Shown in pieces: positions 23,146 through 34,074 of a stretch of DNA of 64,000 nucleotides. The stretch's first letter is position 1. Each line of letters begins with the position of its first letter. This DNA comes from Phymatolithon calcareum (lineage: Eukaryota; Rhodophyta; Florideophyceae; Hapalidiales), in assembly GCA_977006965.1 (NCBI GenBank), contig OZ345362.1, positions 1-64,000 of the forward strand, in the 5' to 3' direction. A program made the position numbers and the translations under genes. A model generated the notes under the pieces. The model searched no databases and had not been told where the DNA came from. It saw only the letters and a list, made by a program, of their open reading frames with translations.

Positions 23146-24271
23146 ATGTGCGGGCGTGGCCGCAACATGTTCCTGCGCGACGGCGTGCGAGCGGTCCACT
23201 GGACGAGCCATTTAAAAATTTTCTTGCCGGACGCTGTTAACCGTACGAGTAGCTTGAGAAGCGGCAGCAGGGACGATTGCAGGGAAAACTATACAGTAGC
23301 GAGCCTTCGTTTGAGTATGTTTGCCTACTATATCATACTTATGGCAAGGAATGAGAAAGAACTACAGAGAATGCTCAATGAGTGCTCCGAATGGACACAG
23401 GTCTATCGGATGACATGGTCGACAAAAACATTCTCAGTCATACTCCCGAATAGAAAGATTGGAAGACAGTTTCTCCTGGCGAACGAGGAAATTGAGATAA
23501 GATGTACTGCGGAATATCTCGGTACAACAATTGACAAGAACGGAATTTGTGACGACAGGCTGCTGGAGCGATTCAAAAGCGCAGGCGCAAACGTACTGAT
23601 GCAGTCAAGACGGGCATACACAATGCACCTGAAGCCATGGACGCCGAAAATACAGATATCTATCGAAGAGGTCGAGAAGACATTTTTCGCACAGGTAATC
23701 GGGCCAGTCTCGAAAAACCAATTCTCAAGACTTCGTCTTCTGCGCCGCATCCAAGCAGCTGAGAACAGGAGATTGGTCCTAGCGCTTCGATTGCTCGAAA
23801 GAGCCAAGGACTGGAAAGCGAGCCTTAGTGCGGTATGTGAAAGTGGTGACGGATCGCACGTTGTGCCTCAAGGCGATGATGATGTAGTCATCATTTGGAA
23901 TCGAGAGACGCGAAATTGTGTTTGGAAATCAGGTCAAGGACGGGGTTATTCTCAAGATGAAACGGCGAGTGATGGTGATTCTCAACGTGAAATGTCGAGC
24001 GAGCATGACAGGGACAGTAAGTATGAAGTGATGGACGAGGAAGCGGAGGAGGAGATTATTCGGAGTTGTGGACAGCAAACGCCGTATGTATGGCCCCGTT
24101 CTTTCCCCATATATACGGCAGAAGTATACTGCGTCTATAGCTCGTTTTTGCGAATGTAGCCGAAAAAGTCACGTTCCGTGTCCTGTTTATTCCTGGCAAT
24201 ACAATAAAATACGCAAGTTGTTTGTTGGTGGACTGAAAAGTGGTGCGGTCGCTACCGTAGATGTAATTTAG
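23146..24271 (+). pseudogene. Chimeric ORF: LINE reverse-transcriptase end fused in frame to an NLR WD40 tail
   Basis: A 337-codon frame from an ATG at 23146. From about 23290 to 23815 it is a LINE reverse transcriptase whose FADD box is mutated to FAYY, followed by RNEKELQRMLNECSEW and AEYLGTTIDKNGI. At about 23820 it switches without a frame break to the C-terminal tail of the NB-ARC-WD40 family: SGDGSHVV, VVIIWN, and IIRSCGQQTPYVWP against IIRSCGQETPHLWP in the copy ending at 44283. The frame ends at 24159. The WD40 tail continues out of frame to about 24271 (YNKIRKLFVGGLKSGAVA). RT activity is ruled out by the missing Asp pair. It looks like two relics joined by rearrangement. Confidence 0.7.
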
Positions 24272-25850
24272 TGGTGAAAGATGAATAAATAGTGGTTGCA
24301 GAACCTCCGCTGCGCATCGACGTCATTCATAAAAGTACGATTTGTCTCCAGTCCTCCGTGAACGTTTTCAATGCTCGAACGATGTTCAAATGAAGCATAA
24401 CACCGCAGTAGTTTGACAGCGATGAAAGGTAAGTTAAGTGAAGCAATTCCCCATTTTGGCGCACTGCGCAGCCTACCATATAAAAATTTCTGTCACACTG
24501 TTATTAAAGTCATGCCCTCCTCACTCTCCTGTGCTCCTGATTATTTTGTGCCCATTCAATAAGAAATACAGCAAGCAAGCCTGCGTCAACCCATTCCACA
24601 ACACCGCAATTCATCATGCTGGTGACACGCAATGCTAAATGCCTCGCCAATCTTCGAACGCGCAAATGATCACTTCGCCGAAGTCAAGTATGAGGCCTTG
24701 ATTCGCGTCGCAAATGAGCCATGTCGTCAATAATTACCGTACACTCATCCAACACAACGACAGTACACTTCTCGCCACCGACAGAACGCTGTCCGTCCCT
24801 GCCATCGCAACAGCCTCCGCTTGACTTCCACGATCGCCTCCCGTCGTGCGTCCATACTCATCTTCAGTTTCTTCTCTGCCATGCCCGCCCGCCTCGTATG
24901 CGAAAGTGGCCGTCCATAACCCTGCCCAGAGTGAAAAAGGTGCGATGGGGGCGCGGCTCAAAGAAAATAAAACCGCTGCTTCATTTCAGAACGCCAGCGC
25001 ACCGAAAAAGTTCGCGCCACGTGCCCGCCATATCTACTGTAACGCTCGCCCCAACACCACCGTGTCCACAACACGCCCACGCTTGCTGTTTATTCCCACA
25101 TTTCTCGCTCATTGCTCTTCGCGCATAACCAACGGGCCTGGAGCTCTAAAAACGCCGTCTGGCGGCGAGAATGAAGATCATGCTGCGACAGCCAATTCAA
25201 CTCACATCTACATATGAACCGAAAACTTAACGCGAGCATCGACGGGCACTAAGCCCCCACAAAGATGGTATAGGAATGACTCACTCCTGTTGCCAAACGA
25301 ATAACGAGATTCATGCGCTGGCCGAAGGAAAAATGTAAAATTTGTGCACAGTGCGATCAGTTATATTTGATGATTTTATTTTTAAGCTCCTTCAGCCTCA
25401 CTTTTTAAAATTAGAGTATTAGGGCCGCTTTCCGCAACATTACGTGGGCTGACGTACTCCGGTCACTTAAAGTCTCGATTCTCAGTTCTCTTCCACCAAT
25501 GTCTCTGTTGAGTTGTTTCCACTCAATTCCATTTCAGCAATATTCTCTGCTCAGAATAAATATATACTAGTGCAACCAGTTCAATCACCGTTGCGGCACC
25601 AAATTAACACACCCAATAGATGTCGTCAGCTCCGCCCTCTACCTCCTTATCGCGTGTACTTCGTAATTTTTGTTGAAGTACGCGAGGTGGACGAGGCACG
25701 ACACAACTTCGCAAGAAATGTGCAATCCCCAAAATCAGGGATTGGTGATTATGAAGAATCTTTACTGTATGAGTATTCTTTTCATTGCTGTCGGATTGGA
25801 AATAAATAGAGCTGGCCGTTTCAAATAATTCACAAAAACTAACGAACTTG
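24272..25850. other. No gene recognised
   Basis: Open frames at 24721-25217 (plus) and on the opposite strand lack domain signatures. The region from 25.3 to 25.85 kb is AT-rich. A perfect 16-bp palindrome AATACTGTACAGTATT lies at 25853-25868, just upstream of the NLR-type relic. Confidence 0.5.
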
Positions 25851-25852
25851 AA

Positions 25853-25868
25853 AATACTGTACAGTATT
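25853..25868. repeat. 16-bp perfect palindrome AATACTGTACAGTATT
   Basis: Contains overlapping TACTGTA and TACAGTA words, which are frequent between 13 and 28 kb. It lies about 300 bp upstream of the NB-ARC relic's start codon, so a protein-binding role is possible. Confidence 0.85.
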
Positions 25869-26162
25869 TCACGACAAATCGATTTTTTAGAAAAAGGTCA
25901 CCGATCCAGTGGGCGATCTCCCACACCTGCTTTACTCAGTTTCATAAAAATATCAGCTATTCACATGCCTTCAATACCTCGCCATCAACGCAACTCAAGC
26001 ACGGCCGTGTGGTTGCTTGTGTCTCATGTCCAGCAACAAGAACAAAAGCACACATGCCACAGCAGCCTCCATTCTCACATCGTCCACGCAACCAAGCCGC
26101 CGTCCTTCTCCACCATCACTTCCGCCGCGCAAACCCAACACCGCCCTCTCAACGACCTAGAC

Positions 26163-28170
26163 ATGGACCCCGCCAGCCTCGCTCTTGGTATCATCGTAGA
26201 AGCTCGTTATGCTTTGAATAGCATCAAGAGTCGAATCGCCAACTTTCGCGGGGGACCTGACACCTTCCAAAGGTTGAGCGATGATCTGGACAAGCTGATG
26301 CGACAAACGGGAGATGTGGAGACACATGTTCAATCGGCACCAGCGTCCGTCCCTACTCGCATCCGTGCAGCGTTCCTTGAAGAAGTTACTTTCGTGCGTG
26401 ACATTCTCAATAAGTGCAACTCAACGTTGGAGGAAGGTGGCGCAAAAGCGTTTAAGAGAAGAAAAATTTGCGCATCATCCTGGTTTGGGCGAGTATTCCG
26501 AGCCACATCTTTAGACGACATTTTGAGATCGGTCCAACAGCAAGTGGAAATGGCGTCGACCAAGCTGGAAACTCTGATTAAAACGTTCGTCACAGAAGAG
26601 AAAATTGATATAGTTCTAACCAAGCTCGACAACATGGGAATGACCGATAATGAGAAAGAAGAAGAGTATCGCGTGGGAGCAAGTATGCTGCAACTCCCCC
26701 TAGGCACAAGCCTTAACTTCACGAAGGATGAGGATGGAAAGCCATGTACTCCCGAGGGAATGTTGAAGGAATCCATTTTATCGCTGGACTCTTCGTGCAC
26801 AGTGACTGCGGCGACTGGAGTGAGTACGGGTGGGCTCATTACGGCTGCGCACGGTGTCATTGGAATGGCGGGAGTTGGGAAGACAATTGCATTACAGGGA
26901 CTTGCGTTTGATGGTGACATTTGCAAACGTTTTCCAGACGGAATCCAATACATGGTTCTCGGTGAAAAAGCAACGTTCTTAACGGCAAGAGGAGAAGTGG
27001 CGAAAATAATGCGTCTTACAGGGGCATCGACATGTTTATGTGCCGTGGAGAGCGCCAAGTCGCTTCGAGAAGCTGTGGATTATGTAGTGTTGTGGTTCGC
27101 CGGGAGAGTATGCCTGTTTCTTGTGGATGATCTATGGCCCACGAAAGACTGCGAGACGGGGTTCTTGAAGGATCTTCGGCAGCTGTTAAGATGTTGCTCC
27201 GATAGTCGAATGGCTGCAACCACTAGGAGTAGGTGTATTGCACGTCTTGTTGGGAACACCATTGACTTTACTCCAAGGGTTCCGCTTTGAGCAGCGTCTG
27301 TGAATATATTTATGATGCATGCGACACGGACTTCGACGAGAAAGATTCTCCCAGAAGTCACCGACGACATAAGAAGAAGTATAGTGCCGATCCTTACGAT
27401 ATGTGGGGGACTGCCGATCGCGCTGGCAGTCGCCGGTGCGCAGTTGGTCGCCTGGAAGAAGAACGAGAGGACTTTGAAGATGCCTGCAACAAGTACGCTT
27501 TGGGGCTGGAGAAGCGACGAAGAGATATTGGGAATGTGAAGGATCCAGAAGGCAATAGTTTAAAGGCAGTACTCTCACTGAGCCTGGAAGTACTTGAAGA
27601 TGACTTTGCGGCGCTGAATATGGCTAAAAATCTTGGCGGCGGACACAGCATTGCCGATCTGTACACAAGTCTGTGCGTGTTGTGAAACCAAGGTTGGGTT
27701 CCGATTTCGGTGCTGAGCCGAATGTCGAAGGTGGAGGAATATTTTGCGTTGGATGTGGTATGGCTTCTGAGCGGATTGAGTCTTTGTAAGCTGACTTTTC
27801 GGGAAGATGCAAAAGGGCGAGGGAAAGAGGGTGGTGTGATGTTGCATGATCTGCAATTGGAGTTTTGTAAACGACAAGCGGAAACAATGAAGACAAGCTC
27901 AGTATGGCACAGACGGCTTCTGAATGGATATATGGAACCGGAATCGAGGACAAGCGAAGATTAATTGATTGGAGATCAAGGTGATTCATTTGAGAGAAAT
28001 TTGTTGGAGCACAAACCAAGAGCATGGTGGTCCGTGGGAGAGGACTGATATGCTCTTGTGGAACTTTCCAGACACCTGATGTGTGGGCATTTGATGGTGG
28101 AGCTTGGGGCTCTTTTGTTGGATGGACGTTGGACGCATGTACGTGGTGTTCAACCATGCGATTTTCTATT
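26163..28170 (+). pseudogene. NLR-like (helical N-terminus, NB-ARC, helical) protein relic, copy 1
   Basis: The start codon is placed at ATG 26163 (MDPASLALGIIVEARYALNS) because the 5' leader and first codons match copy 3 at 37866. Residues 1-170 look alpha-helical. The P-loop GMAGVGKT is at about 234-241 and the Walker B segment CLFLVDDLW at about 316-324. Then come SRMAATTRS and, in the same frame past a TGA at 27288-27290, ICGGLPIALAV. A frameshift near 27460, a TGA at 27683, a TAA at 27962 and a TGA near 28050 follow. Between these lie the APAF-1-like helical segments (LHDLQLEFC, ELGALLLDGRW). STAND NTPases of this type act as ATP-switch sensors in immunity or cell death. No WD40 repeats follow. 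It is too damaged to be functional as read. Confidence 0.75.
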
Positions 28171-28279
28171 TTCGATAAATCTCTATTAGTCTCTATTTCT
28201 GCCGCAAGCGCAGTAGAGAACCGCCCATGCTTGACACTACAAATGCAGTGGCGTATGCTCTAATTTCCTTTCCTGAAAA

Positions 28280-28504
28280 ATCTCCCCGAGAAAGAGGAAT
28301 ATCATCTCTCAAATAAACATAACACTTTCACGTTTTTTAACCTGAGCAAAAATGACACGCTGTCCCAAAGCGAGCCTTGCGTGCAAGGAAAAAGATAGAA
28401 CTACAGTACCCCAATCTTCCTAAAGCCCTAAACAGCACACAGTGATCCTCACTTCTAATCTGCTTTGCACAATGCTGCCTCACGTTGACGAATATCTTCG
28501 TCCT
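28280..28504. other. Short spacer, nothing recognised
   Basis: AT-rich spacer between the NLR-like relic and the TspO gene; no features seen. Confidence 0.4.
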
Positions 28505-28990
28505 TCATCGCGCCAAAGTGCGGCCCAGGGTTTCACCTCTACATAAAGTGCGACAGATGGCCATGAGCACCAGCCACGCGTAATACGGCACCAACGTGAG
28601 CCTTGCCAGTATGTCCCAGCTGGCGGCCTCGAGGATAAGCACTGGGGTGGTGATCATGATAGCAAACGCCATACCGAGACGACGCGTCCAGAAAAACACC
28701 GGGGGCCACCTGTTCAGCAACACGAGATGCGCAACATACAACGCGGCGTGCACATGCGTGCCGCCGGCGTTGGCGAGTCGGTACGACGCATAGCCCAGAC
28801 TGAGGTAGTGACAGAGCCAGATGGCGGGGAAGGCGGCCGGCGGTGGAGTCCACTCGCTCTTGCGCAGGGTGCGATGCCACCTACGGGCGAACGGCTCGGA
28901 GGAAAAGTGCGCGAAAAGACCGACGATCAGAGGCGCGGCCAGGAAGGCGAAAATGGGCGTTTCGGTCGCGATGGTTAATGGCAAGCCCAC
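28505..28990 (-). CDS. TspO/MBR family membrane protein
   Basis: About 161 residues, the usual TspO length. The family pattern is clear: WTPPPAAFPAIWLCHYLSLG (the PPxxxFxxxW motif at the start of helix 2), GYASYRLA, NRWPPVFFWTRRLG (the WSPxFF equivalent), and LVPYYAWLVLMAICRTL (the LxPYxxWxxxA motif of helix 5). Five membrane helices fit the hydrophobicity. Family members bind tetrapyrroles and cholesterol-like ligands in bacterial, plastid, mitochondrial or ER membranes. The start is uncertain: the frame opens with GTG and I see no in-frame ATG close upstream, so a short upstream exon or a missed start is likely. No lesion is visible. The stop is TGA. Confidence 0.85.
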   Translation of the reverse strand: MGLPLTIATETPIFAFLAAPLIVGLFAHFSSEPFARRWHRTLRKSEWTPPPAAFPAIWLCHYLSLGYASYRLANAGGTHVHAALYVAHLVLLNRWPPVFFWTRRLGMAFAIMITTPVLILEAASWDILARLTLVPYYAWLVLMAICRTLCRGETLGRTLAR

Positions 28991-29332
28991 CGCGAGTTGG
29001 AGGAGTGAATTTCCGTGATATATTCGCGTTGCTAAGCGACAACAAATTGGTCCTTTTTGTAAGTTCCTGGAACACCAGAGAGCTGGAACATATCCACCGC
29101 CAGACGCGTACGAGTAAATCTGGCACGACCCGTGGAAGTATCATTTGAGTAGGCAACCTTAACCATCAGCCAAAATCGCCGCGTCCTGCGTATACTGGGG
29201 GCCTTCTGGCCCACACCGGTCCGCAGCAGAGGACCCACAATAATTTTGACACGTGGAAAAACGAGGCCGGCGGACTTGCACCGGCCCCCCAAATATCATA
29301 AAGCAGATGCGTCCTGCCCGCACACCTACCGC
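28991..29332. other. Spacer between TspO and a minisatellite, nothing recognised
   Basis: Probable 5' flank of the TspO gene. Short overlapping frames exist on both strands without domain character. A missing first exon of TspO could lie here. Confidence 0.4.
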
Positions 29333-29710
29333 CCGCCGCCGGATCGCAATCGTTCCGCTTGAGCTTGTCTCTTTGTGTGCCGGCCTGCCCGTCTGGGCCT
29401 GCTTGTCTGTGGCTGCCCGCCTGCCCGTCTGTTGCTGCACACCTGCTCGTCTGTGCATGCCCGCTTGCTCGTCTGCGGCTCCCTGCCTGCCCGTGTGGGC
29501 CTGTCCGCCCGCTCGTCTGTGGCTTTCCGCCTGCCCTCCTGTGCCCGTCCACCTGTCCGCCTGCGCGTTCTGCATGCAAAACTACCCGCCCGTCGCTGGA
29601 TCGCAATCGTTGTCGCCTGTGCTTGTCTGTCTGCACATCTTCCCGCCCGACGCCCTATTGCATAGTGTACACTTGCGCTTGCTTGTTTGTACGACTGTCT
29701 GCTGACCTGC
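29333..29710. repeat. C/T-rich degenerate minisatellite bracketed by a direct repeat
   Basis: Degenerate tandem copies of a unit around CGCCTGCCCGTCTGTGGCTG fill 29370-29570. A flanking motif GGATCGCAATCGTT occurs at about 29340 and again at about 29599, so the array is enclosed by a direct duplication. All open frames here, on both strands, are low-complexity (P/A/C/L or Q/A/G/R rich) and are not supported as genes. Confidence 0.8.
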
Positions 29711-29834
29711 CCTTTTTCTGCTCGTCCCCGCTCGTCTGCTACTTTTTTTCTGTGTTTAGTGAAAGGATTTTGTAGAAGGGTAGGCTTCTTGAAATGGTGC
29801 GAGTTTTTTCTCATCCAACAGTACTTTATAGTAT

Positions 29835-30268
29835 CTAGACACTAGGGTAGATTCCCAAGTCCTTCCTCGTCTGAATTGTAAATCTCAGGTCTTTGTCCAT
29901 AACAGTAACGCGTTTCGCATGGATCGCCGCGCGGTTCGAATCGTGAAAGAACTGCACGACGTACATTTCCGACGCTTCCTGGAGAGCGAGAAAAGCATCT
30001 TTTTTGAAACGAAAGTCCGGGCGGAACTGTTGCGTCAGCTCGCGTACAAAGCGCGCAAACGGCGCCTCCGGATAAGAAGCCCGGAGCTGCGCTGCATCTT
30101 GCGGATCTCGCGAAGAGCGACGGTACCGGGCTTCCACTTCCGCTTCTTCGCGGCGGCGGCGGTGGCGGTGGTAGCAGCGGCGGAACTCGGGAGGGTCTTC
30201 TTCGTCTTCGTTCCTTTTCCGCCTCCGGGCGCGTGCTTGGCGCGATTCGTCTGTTTCGTGCGCGCCAT
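29835..30268 (-). CDS. Divergent histone H3 variant, one frame break
   Basis: From the ATG at 30268 the tail starts MARTKQTNRAKH, so the canonical ARTKQT with K4 is kept, but the rest of the tail is unlike H3 (GGGKGTKTKKT, an A/T run, KKRKWK). Then PGTVALREIRKMQRSSGLLIR enters the fold; only PGTVALREIR is near-identical to H3. After a one-base loss in CGGAGGCGCCG (near 30068) the second frame gives APFARFVRELTQQFRPDFRF, ALQEASEMYVVQFF, AIHAKRVTVMDKDLR and a TAG stop. Repairing one base gives about 144 residues. Loop 1 has normal H3 length, so it is not a typical long-loop CENP-A, but overall divergence suggests a specialised H3 or a centromeric variant. The break is in a G-run and may be an assembly error. 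Confidence 0.8.
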
Positions 30269-30329
30269 GCTGGGGTGCGGTGAACGTCTTGGAGTTGGAG
30301 GGAGGGAATGTACGAGGGCAGCTTGCATA

Positions 30330-30696
30330 TAGGTAAAATAATTTATTTATAATTTTAATTAATTTTTACAATCAAAATCTGACGCCAAATTCGAGCAAAT
30401 TAGCATCTGATATGCCCGAAAACCACCTCAGTTTTGGAATGAATATCATATCATTATTATTTTCTGGATATTTCTCCGCAGCCAAAAGTGAGGCCGTATT
30501 CGTGCAAATTAGCTTGCGGAATGCTCGGAAACGGGGACAGTTTCTGTATTCTTAATTTGTGGTTTATTTTTCGCTACCCCTGGTGAGATCAGATTAGTAC
30601 AAACTAGCTGGTGTCATCCCCGAATATGAGCTCTCTTCCACGCAGCTGTGTTTCACAGGGAATAAGGTCGTTCGTTTACACCATCACTGCGCCACG
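30330..30696. other. AT-rich spacer with a short duplicated motif
   Basis: Non-coding. Two diverged copies of a short block (GAGCAAATTAGC / GTGCAAATTAGC, near 30393 and 30500) suggest an old local duplication. Confidence 0.4.
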
Positions 30697-31247
30697 GTGT
30701 TCGACAATGCCTTCTACGATCTTTTGGGCGTTAAGCCAGACGCTGACGAGGGCACGATTGCCTCTGCTTACAAGTGGAAGGGGAAAAAGTCCACACCGCT
30801 CGTGTTGATGGTGAAGAAAGCGCTAAATTTGAGCAACTGCAAGACGCGTTTCTCACTCTTTATGTCACTGCTCTTCGTAAGGCATATGATGAAGGAGGTA
30901 AACCGGCTTCTCTTCGGATTCAAAGCATTTCGGCTGATTTGTTTGGGTGGACCAGAGCTGAGACCGGCGAAGGGGGTCCTGCTATTGTGGACGATTCCGA
31001 GGACGATGAGAACGCTACCGACGATGATTCTGATGGCGCGAAGTCTGTCGAGGACATGACAACAGAAATTGTTCCTGAAATTGATGACAAGGATGGGAGT
31101 GTTGCTGCCGAAATCAAAGCGCAGAGGAACAATAATAAGCAGTACTACGACGCATGGGTGGACTGATTGGGTGCAAAGTTAATTTTCAGTGAGGTGAACA
31201 AGGCTGCGAAAGAGAAGGCTGCGAGAGATAGGAAAAACAAGAAGTAG
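30697..31247 (+). pseudogene. J-domain (DnaJ-like) protein relic
   Basis: The frame from about 30697 gives NAFYDLLGVKPDADEGTIASAY, a typical J-domain helix I. An extra base in the GGGGAAAAAG run near 30780 shifts the frame, and the next frame gives KVHTARVDGEES, FEQLQDAFLTLY, ALRKAYDEGG, the expected helices II-III. The essential HPD tripeptide reads HTA. An acidic stretch follows (DDSEDDENATDDDSD). After an in-frame TGA near 31164 a lysine-rich end (EKAARDRKNKK) reaches a TAG at 31247. J-proteins activate Hsp70; without HPD this one could not. No introns are seen, so a retrocopy or plain decay is possible. Confidence 0.65.
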
Positions 31248-31322
31248 TTCTTTATTGGAAAAAGGAATCTCATCTACACTATGGACGTCGGTGCACGACA
31301 TGCCATATTATTGATCTATAGT

Positions 31323-32509
31323 TCAAGGTAAATACAGGGTATCAGCGTTTCCCCAAGTCAATGGAGTACCCCTTGATGCCATGTCTTTCTCAACATTTGC
31401 ACGGTATGCAGAAATGCGTGACAATACAGCGTTCCTGATATGTAGTAGTTGCTGAGACCCGGCGTTTGTGTTTTCCAATTCTTCAACGTGTCGTATCATC
31501 CACGCCAACTCTTCCTTGACAAATCTCGCTTTTTCTGCTCCCCCGGAAACCTCCGCTGGCCTCTCAAGGATGGAAGGTAGCGCCATATCGGATGTCATAT
31601 CCGTTGCTTGTGGAGGAGCTTGGAATCTTGAAGTCCGCAAGTGTGTTTCTAGGTTAGCATAGCGCCTTTTTTCTTCTCTCAAGAAAGCAATAAATGACGG
31701 ATGCCTCGATCTTACAATATCTCGGTAGCTCGGAAGTGACGAAGAAGATATAAGATGCTTGCATATGAGAAACGTGCTCATTAGAAATGCAGGACATGAG
31801 CACTTCCAGCTCAGAACATCAGTGCAATAGATCTGATTCACCTGTCTCGTAGATAAGTCTTGCCATTCTTTTGCGAAATCCTTCCACCGGACTGGCTTTT
31901 TCCATCCAATAAATAGCATCTTGTAGTCGTTCTCGAACTTCACCATTAAGAAAGTATTGATCAAATGGGTGATAAAATCGACTCTCGGCCGATTGTGCAA
32001 AATCAAATAGTGACGCTTCAAAAGGGACCAATGTGACTCAACGATCATTGTAGTCCTTGTGAGTGGTATTCCTGCTTTCTCATTCCGACGGCCCCACGTT
32101 TTAAACTTCTCCGGTTGATACCATTGTCTGATTAGGTACTCGTACAAAGAAGCTGTTCTTGCATCAGATTGCAGATACGCAATATCTGACATTGCCACAT
32201 CTCTTATATCTTCAGAGCTCAATCCCGGGTACAGGTAAGGGTACATGTTGTAGTGTTTCGATAGAACCCATTTCATTCAATGTGACATGCTTGCGCGACC
32301 ATTAATGTTTCCCCGACTACATTCTGAACCATACTACTCACCTTTTTTGACTTCGAAATGGCTCCGTATAGTCTGTAGCACTCTTTTAGACCTCCTAAAG
32401 ATGCTGCCTTGGTGTGTACTGATGCACCGACCGCGCGCGGCCGGTACTTTTCTACTGGAATGGCAGGTATCAAACTTCTGAGTGACCAACATATTTTTGT
32501 TTCTAGCAC
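31323..32509 (-). mobile_element. MULE-like transposase C-terminal part with SWIM zinc finger
   Basis: A 317-codon minus-strand frame (32276-31323) contains TTMIVESHWSLLKRHYLI, typical of Mutator-like transposases downstream of the DDE domain. It also holds a SWIM finger WKCSCPAFLMSTFLICKH at about residues 160-177. A coiled region and a TGA stop follow. An upstream frame to 32509 may be continuous with it: a GTGAGT near 32342 resembles a splice donor. The catalytic DDE part is absent from the readable sequence, so this is a 5'-truncated or decayed element. Terminal repeats were not found. Confidence 0.65.
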
Positions 32510-32599
32510 CGAACGAAGCGAATTTAAGGTAGTAGTATGGGTACTCCTCGCATAGAAGATGAGCCAGGCTTTACGAATATGGCATGAGTGATCTGTTTC

Positions 32600-32859
32600 G
32601 AATTTGTTTTATGGATTTTTTCGAGCTTTCAAATCGCCCCTAAATTGAGGGAAATACCCTCAATTGAGGTGGTTCGTAAAAGAGACACTAAAAGTCTCTT
32701 ACAGTATAGCTCTTCTACGGTTTTTGCACCCACTCTACCAATAAACTTACGTTTGGAGACGAAACGTCGATCAAACCCGGGGAAAGTACCCTGATCGGAC
32801 CTTAAAATCAGATGCTCTGCAGTTTCTTTGCAGCCATAATTTCGAGATGTGCACATTGG
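32600..32859 (-). mobile_element. RNase H-type LINE C-terminus, left part of a split copy
   Basis: Minus-strand CKETAEHLILRS and GRVGAKTVEELYCKRL match the end of the LINE at 45.8-47.1 kb (TKETVDHLILRC, GRVGPITVEELCREKP). The preceding codons of the same LINE are on the far side of the hAT-like element (34075 onward), so that element inserted into this LINE. Confidence 0.75.
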
Positions 32860-34074
32860 CAGGGGTTGCGCCAATTCCATTGTTTGCGATTGCAGTCCCG
32901 GGTGAAATTTATCAATTTAATTGCTCAGTTTTGTTTGCAGCAATTCGCATTGCAATTGGAAGGCTTCCCATAATATAGACATCAATACTAAGATACCTGT
33001 TCATCGCCTTTTCACGTTCCGTGAGCTTCATCACCATTGACGATTGAACTGTGAACGAAGACCCGGATCTCAACTTCTCGGAAAGAACGGCTCTTTATAT
33101 CTCTAGCAAATGTTTTTCGCTTCCACCTCCAATGCAGTGCTTGAGATGATTGTACGGGTTGGAGAACCCAGTACACTTTTCGAAGAAAAACTCACTTTCT
33201 CCGGTATACTGATCACCCTTTGAGAAGAGATAGACGCAAAATGGCACATTCCGTCGAGTTAGGCCTACTTGACGCGAATGCATATAACGGGTTTGTTCTC
33301 AAATGATCTTCATAAGCAGCTGCACAACTTGTTTCGGCTTTGGTGTCGGTGAAGTTGTGTCATCGCTAGTAGAGCGGAATGTGCTTGAACGTTCAACGAG
33401 GTCTGGTAGATGGGTTGAACTCGACTGTGAAGGGGAATGCGTGAGAATTTCGGAGAAGGCTGATAGGTTTCAAATCAAGAGATCTAATGCTTTCCCTTTA
33501 TACTTGAGATTGAACCATCGTGACTGCTGGAATCTAATCGTAGCATAAGACATTCAAGCCGTTGTTCTGCATCTGGCTCGTAAATTGATCAATACAGCTG
33601 AGTAGATGATAGAACATGAATAGGCCCATTGTTGAAACCGTTTGGAGTCCAACGGCTCAATCTCGTCTTTATTTAACATAGCAAGAAGTAGCCATGGCCC
33701 AAGTTTCATAGATGTTTTGATGGCATACAGAACGTACTCTGGGTATTACTAGAAAAAAGTCCACGTACTGGACATAAGGTAAGTACGTTGATTCTTGCAT
33801 CCGATTAATGTGCTGTGTCTAATGTTCATCTACGTACTCTGCGTATTATTAGAACAAAGACTACGTACTGAACGTGAGGTGAGTACGCTGATTCCCTAAA
33901 CATTCTGCTTTATTCCCCCCCTCATAACATTCCCCTGGTCAAATGTTCATCTACTTCGATCCTCAGTATTAGGTGCGACCAATTCGAATTGCAATACAGT
34001 TCGAAGAACCAATTTGGGTTGAATTGGGAAAAATTGCAATTAAATTGATAGCAATGGAATTGGCGCAACCCCTG
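32860..34074. mobile_element. Non-autonomous hAT-like element, 1,215 bp
   Basis: Ends are perfect 23-bp terminal inverted repeats beginning CAGGGGTTGCGCC. They are flanked by an 8-bp target-site duplication CACATTGG at 32852-32859 and 34075-34082. An 8-bp TSD and CAGGG termini are diagnostic of the hAT superfamily. Subterminal blocks (ATCAATTTAATTGC) are also shared between the ends. Inside, on the minus strand at 33283-33095, a 62-codon frame ends with FFFEKCTGFSNPYNHLKHC, reminiscent of the N-terminal BED zinc finger of hAT transposases. The catalytic domain is missing. A 100-bp-spaced direct repeat fills 33732-33895. The element sits in the coding part of a LINE and joining its flanks restores the LINE frame. 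Confidence 0.9.
33732..33895. repeat. Direct repeat inside the hAT-like element
   Basis: Two copies of a block of about 63 bp starting ACGTACTCTG, at 33732 and 33832, about 83 percent alike by eye, with AAGGTAAGTACG / GAGGTGAGTACG at their ends. Subterminal repeats like this can be transposase-binding sites. Confidence 0.8.

Noticed and set aside
24721-25217. Overlapping 123-135 codon ORFs
   Set aside because: No recognisable motif; composition-driven open frames in C-rich DNA.
29159-29814. Overlapping ORFs on both strands rich in P/A/C or Q/A/G/R
   Set aside because: They are translations of a C/T-rich minisatellite.
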